NCBI GenBank assembly: GCA_013141385.1
Contig: JABFRB010000019.1
Coordinates: 1 to 64,000 of the forward strand
Reading direction: 5' to 3'
Length of the DNA: 64,000 bases
From: Bacteroidales bacterium
GTDB lineage: Bacteria > Bacteroidota > Bacteroidia > Bacteroidales > Tenuifilaceae
The notes under the pieces are model-generated. The model worked only from the letters and a program-made list of their open reading frames with translations. It had not been told where the DNA came from and ran no database searches. The position numbers were made by a program, and so were the translations under genes. Below, piece after piece: positions 63,008-64,000 of the stretch. Positions within the stretch are counted from its first letter, which is position 1. Each line of letters opens with the position of its first letter.

Positions 63008-63775
63008 ATGCAAAAAAAGATTATTTACTGTAATTGTGGAGGAGAGATTGTAAGTCTAGAAATTAAAGAATCAATATCAAATTTTCTTTATAAAGAAAAC
63101 GTTGATGCTATTCATCTTTCCGATTTGTGCAATTTGTGCGTTTCTGAAAAGCAAGATGTTAAAAAAATCTTTTCCTCTCAATACCCAACGCTTGTGGTTG
63201 CTTGTCACCCAAGAGCAGTTAGAAAGTTATTGGAATTTGCAGGGGTTGAAAGTAATCTTGAAAACCTATCATTCCTCAACCTACGAGAAACAACGAAGGA
63301 GGAAATCTTATCAACCCTAAAATCTAACTGCAATGATGAACCTTCTTTGCAAAAAGAACATTTGGGTGAGATTGAATGGCCATCATGGTATCCTGTGATC
63401 GATTACAACCGCTGCACGGCTTGTGGTCAATGTGCCGATTTTTGCCTATTTGGAGTTTATGAGAAAACAGACAGTAAGGTTAAAGTAGTTAACCCAAAGT
63501 CTTGCAAGAACAATTGCCCTGCATGTGCTCGTATCTGCCCGCATACTGCGATTATCTTTCCAAAATACAAACAGGGAGGTGCAATTAGCGGTTCCGATTC
63601 TATTGATGAAATCGCAGAGCAGCAACGTTTGCAGCAGGATATAAAATCGATTGCTGGTAACGATATTTATAAAGTACTCCAAGAACGAAAAGCAAAGCGA
63701 CAATCGATAATTAAAAATGAGGCGATAAAAAAAGCGCTTGAGGAGAGGGATAGAGCGAAAGAAAATGAAAAATGA
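63008..63775 (+). CDS. Ferredoxin-type protein with HdrA-like N-terminal domain
   Basis: This 255-residue protein has an N-terminal domain of about 110 residues that resembles the first domain of HdrA in this window: [11 protein letters not shown] compares with VFICHCGENI, and [19 protein letters not shown] with VVAACSPRMHEPTFRK. Two [4Fe-4S] motifs follow ([11 protein letters not shown] and [13 protein letters not shown]), then a charged C-terminal tail. It probably carries electrons to a partner protein. The stop codon lies inside a GAAAAAT repeat. The next gene starts 84 bases later and may be the partner. Confidence 0.8.
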   Translation: MQKKIIYCNCGGEIVSLEIKESISNFLYKENVDAIHLSDLCNLCVSEKQDVKKIFSSQYPTLVVACHPRAVRKLLEFAGVESNLENLSFLNLRETTKEEILSTLKSNCNDEPSLQKEHLGEIEWPSWYPVIDYNRCTACGQCADFCLFGVYEKTDSKVKVVNPKSCKNNCPACARICPHTAIIFPKYKQGGAISGSDSIDEIAEQQRLQQDIKSIAGNDIYKVLQERKAKRQSIIKNEAIKKALEERDRAKENEK

Positions 63776-63808
63776 AAAATGAAAAATGAAAAATGAAAAA
63801 TGAAAAAT
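63767..63808. repeat. Tandem heptamer (GAAAAAT)6
   Basis: Six perfect GAAAAAT units start within the last codons of the ferredoxin gene and run past its stop; imperfect units flank them on each side. A change in copy number by one shifts the reading frame. The repeat also puts an ATG in every unit. Confidence 0.75.
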
Positions 63809-63858
63809 GAAATACATCAATTTTTCACTTTTCTCTTATCAATTATCACTTTAAAGAG

Positions 63859-64000
63859 ATGTCAATAACAAGAAATATACTGCGTACCGATTCCAAATGC
63901 TTACGGAAATTCTTTTTCACCTTTGGGTGGAAAGGCTTAATGGGGTTCAGCAAGTTCCAAAAACGGAAGAAAAGAGGTGAGATGTTCCCTGCTTTTCAAT
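63859..64000 (+). CDS. Partial gene at window end, possibly radical SAM
   Basis: The ATG at 63859 opens a frame that reaches the window edge (47 residues seen): MSITRNILRTDSKC followed by a basic FQKRKKRGEMFPAF segment. From memory this resembles the N terminus of some radical-SAM proteins with a CxxxCxxC motif a little further on, but that motif is outside the window. The ferredoxin just upstream would suit an electron donor for such an enzyme. The call is weak. Confidence 0.45.
   Translation, partial: MSITRNILRTDSKCLRKFFFTFGWKGLMGFSKFQKRKKRGEMFPAFQ

Noticed and set aside
63767-63808. CRISPR-like array or repeats
   Set aside because: The unit is only seven bases with no spacers, so it is a simple tandem repeat.

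Overview
The window looks like a chromosome segment of an anaerobic or facultatively anaerobic member of the Bacteroidota, probably in the Bacteroidales/Marinilabiliales. The reasons are AT-rich DNA, a secreted M6 protease with a C-terminal Por (type IX secretion) sorting tail, a GldN/PorN-like protein, a DUF2723 protein, several TAnnTTTG-type promoter boxes, mostly no Shine-Dalgarno sequences, and an 11-subunit complex I without NuoEFG. This placement is inferred from gene content; no rRNA or other marker gene is present.

Layout. 0-3 kb: the end of a transposase (IS110-like), then a secreted alpha/beta hydrolase, a Rid-family protein lacking the RidA arginine, an SRPBCC protein and a small unknown. 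3-8.2 kb: a 1307-residue multi-pass membrane protein of unknown function and a GldN/PorN-like exported protein. 8.4-12.1 kb: a sulfotransferase, an HPr-kinase-like protein and a PF14907-type nucleotidyltransferase, separated by palindromic intergenic repeats; similar gene sets occur in RiPP (lasso-type) loci, but no precursor or cyclase is visible. 12.3-15.2 kb: a three-gene ABC-3C-type conflict system (nuclease-like protein, small middle component, DUF2326 ABC ATPase). 15.2-23.5 kb: polysaccharide deacetylase, DUF2723 membrane protein, outer-membrane-barrel-like protein, TPR protein and APC-family permease.

23.6-41 kb is the energetic core. hdrC-hdrB-hdrA-flxD-flxC-flxB-flxA encodes a FlxABCD-HdrABC electron-bifurcating NADH dehydrogenase/heterodisulfide-reductase-like complex. 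Its own promoter-preceded neighbour is nuoABCDHIJKLMN, an 11-subunit complex I with no NADH-input module. The simplest reading is that Flx-Hdr takes electrons from NADH and supplies reduced ferredoxin, which the truncated complex I oxidises while pumping ions. A four-helix-bundle (S23/IVS) gene bracketed by long near-identical hairpin repeats has inserted between hdrB and hdrA; a solo copy of the same hairpin lies at about 60.0 kb.

41-64 kb: a PD40-like secreted protein, a SulP-STAS-beta-carbonic anhydrase fusion, a subtilisin-like lipoprotein, small DUF1801/YdeI proteins, a thioredoxin-like protein and an acetate-linked block on the minus strand (acyl-CoA synthetase, acyl carrier protein, KBL-like alpha-oxoamine synthase, GPR1/FUN34/YaaH transporter). 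Then come the type IX-secreted M6 protease, a canonical glycine C-acetyltransferase (kbl), an unknown helical protein, a CPBP protease, a DusB-like tRNA dihydrouridine synthase, a PAP2 phosphatase, a TerC protein, and a ferredoxin with an HdrA-like N-terminal domain just ahead of a gene cut by the window edge. No tRNA, rRNA or CRISPR array was recognised.
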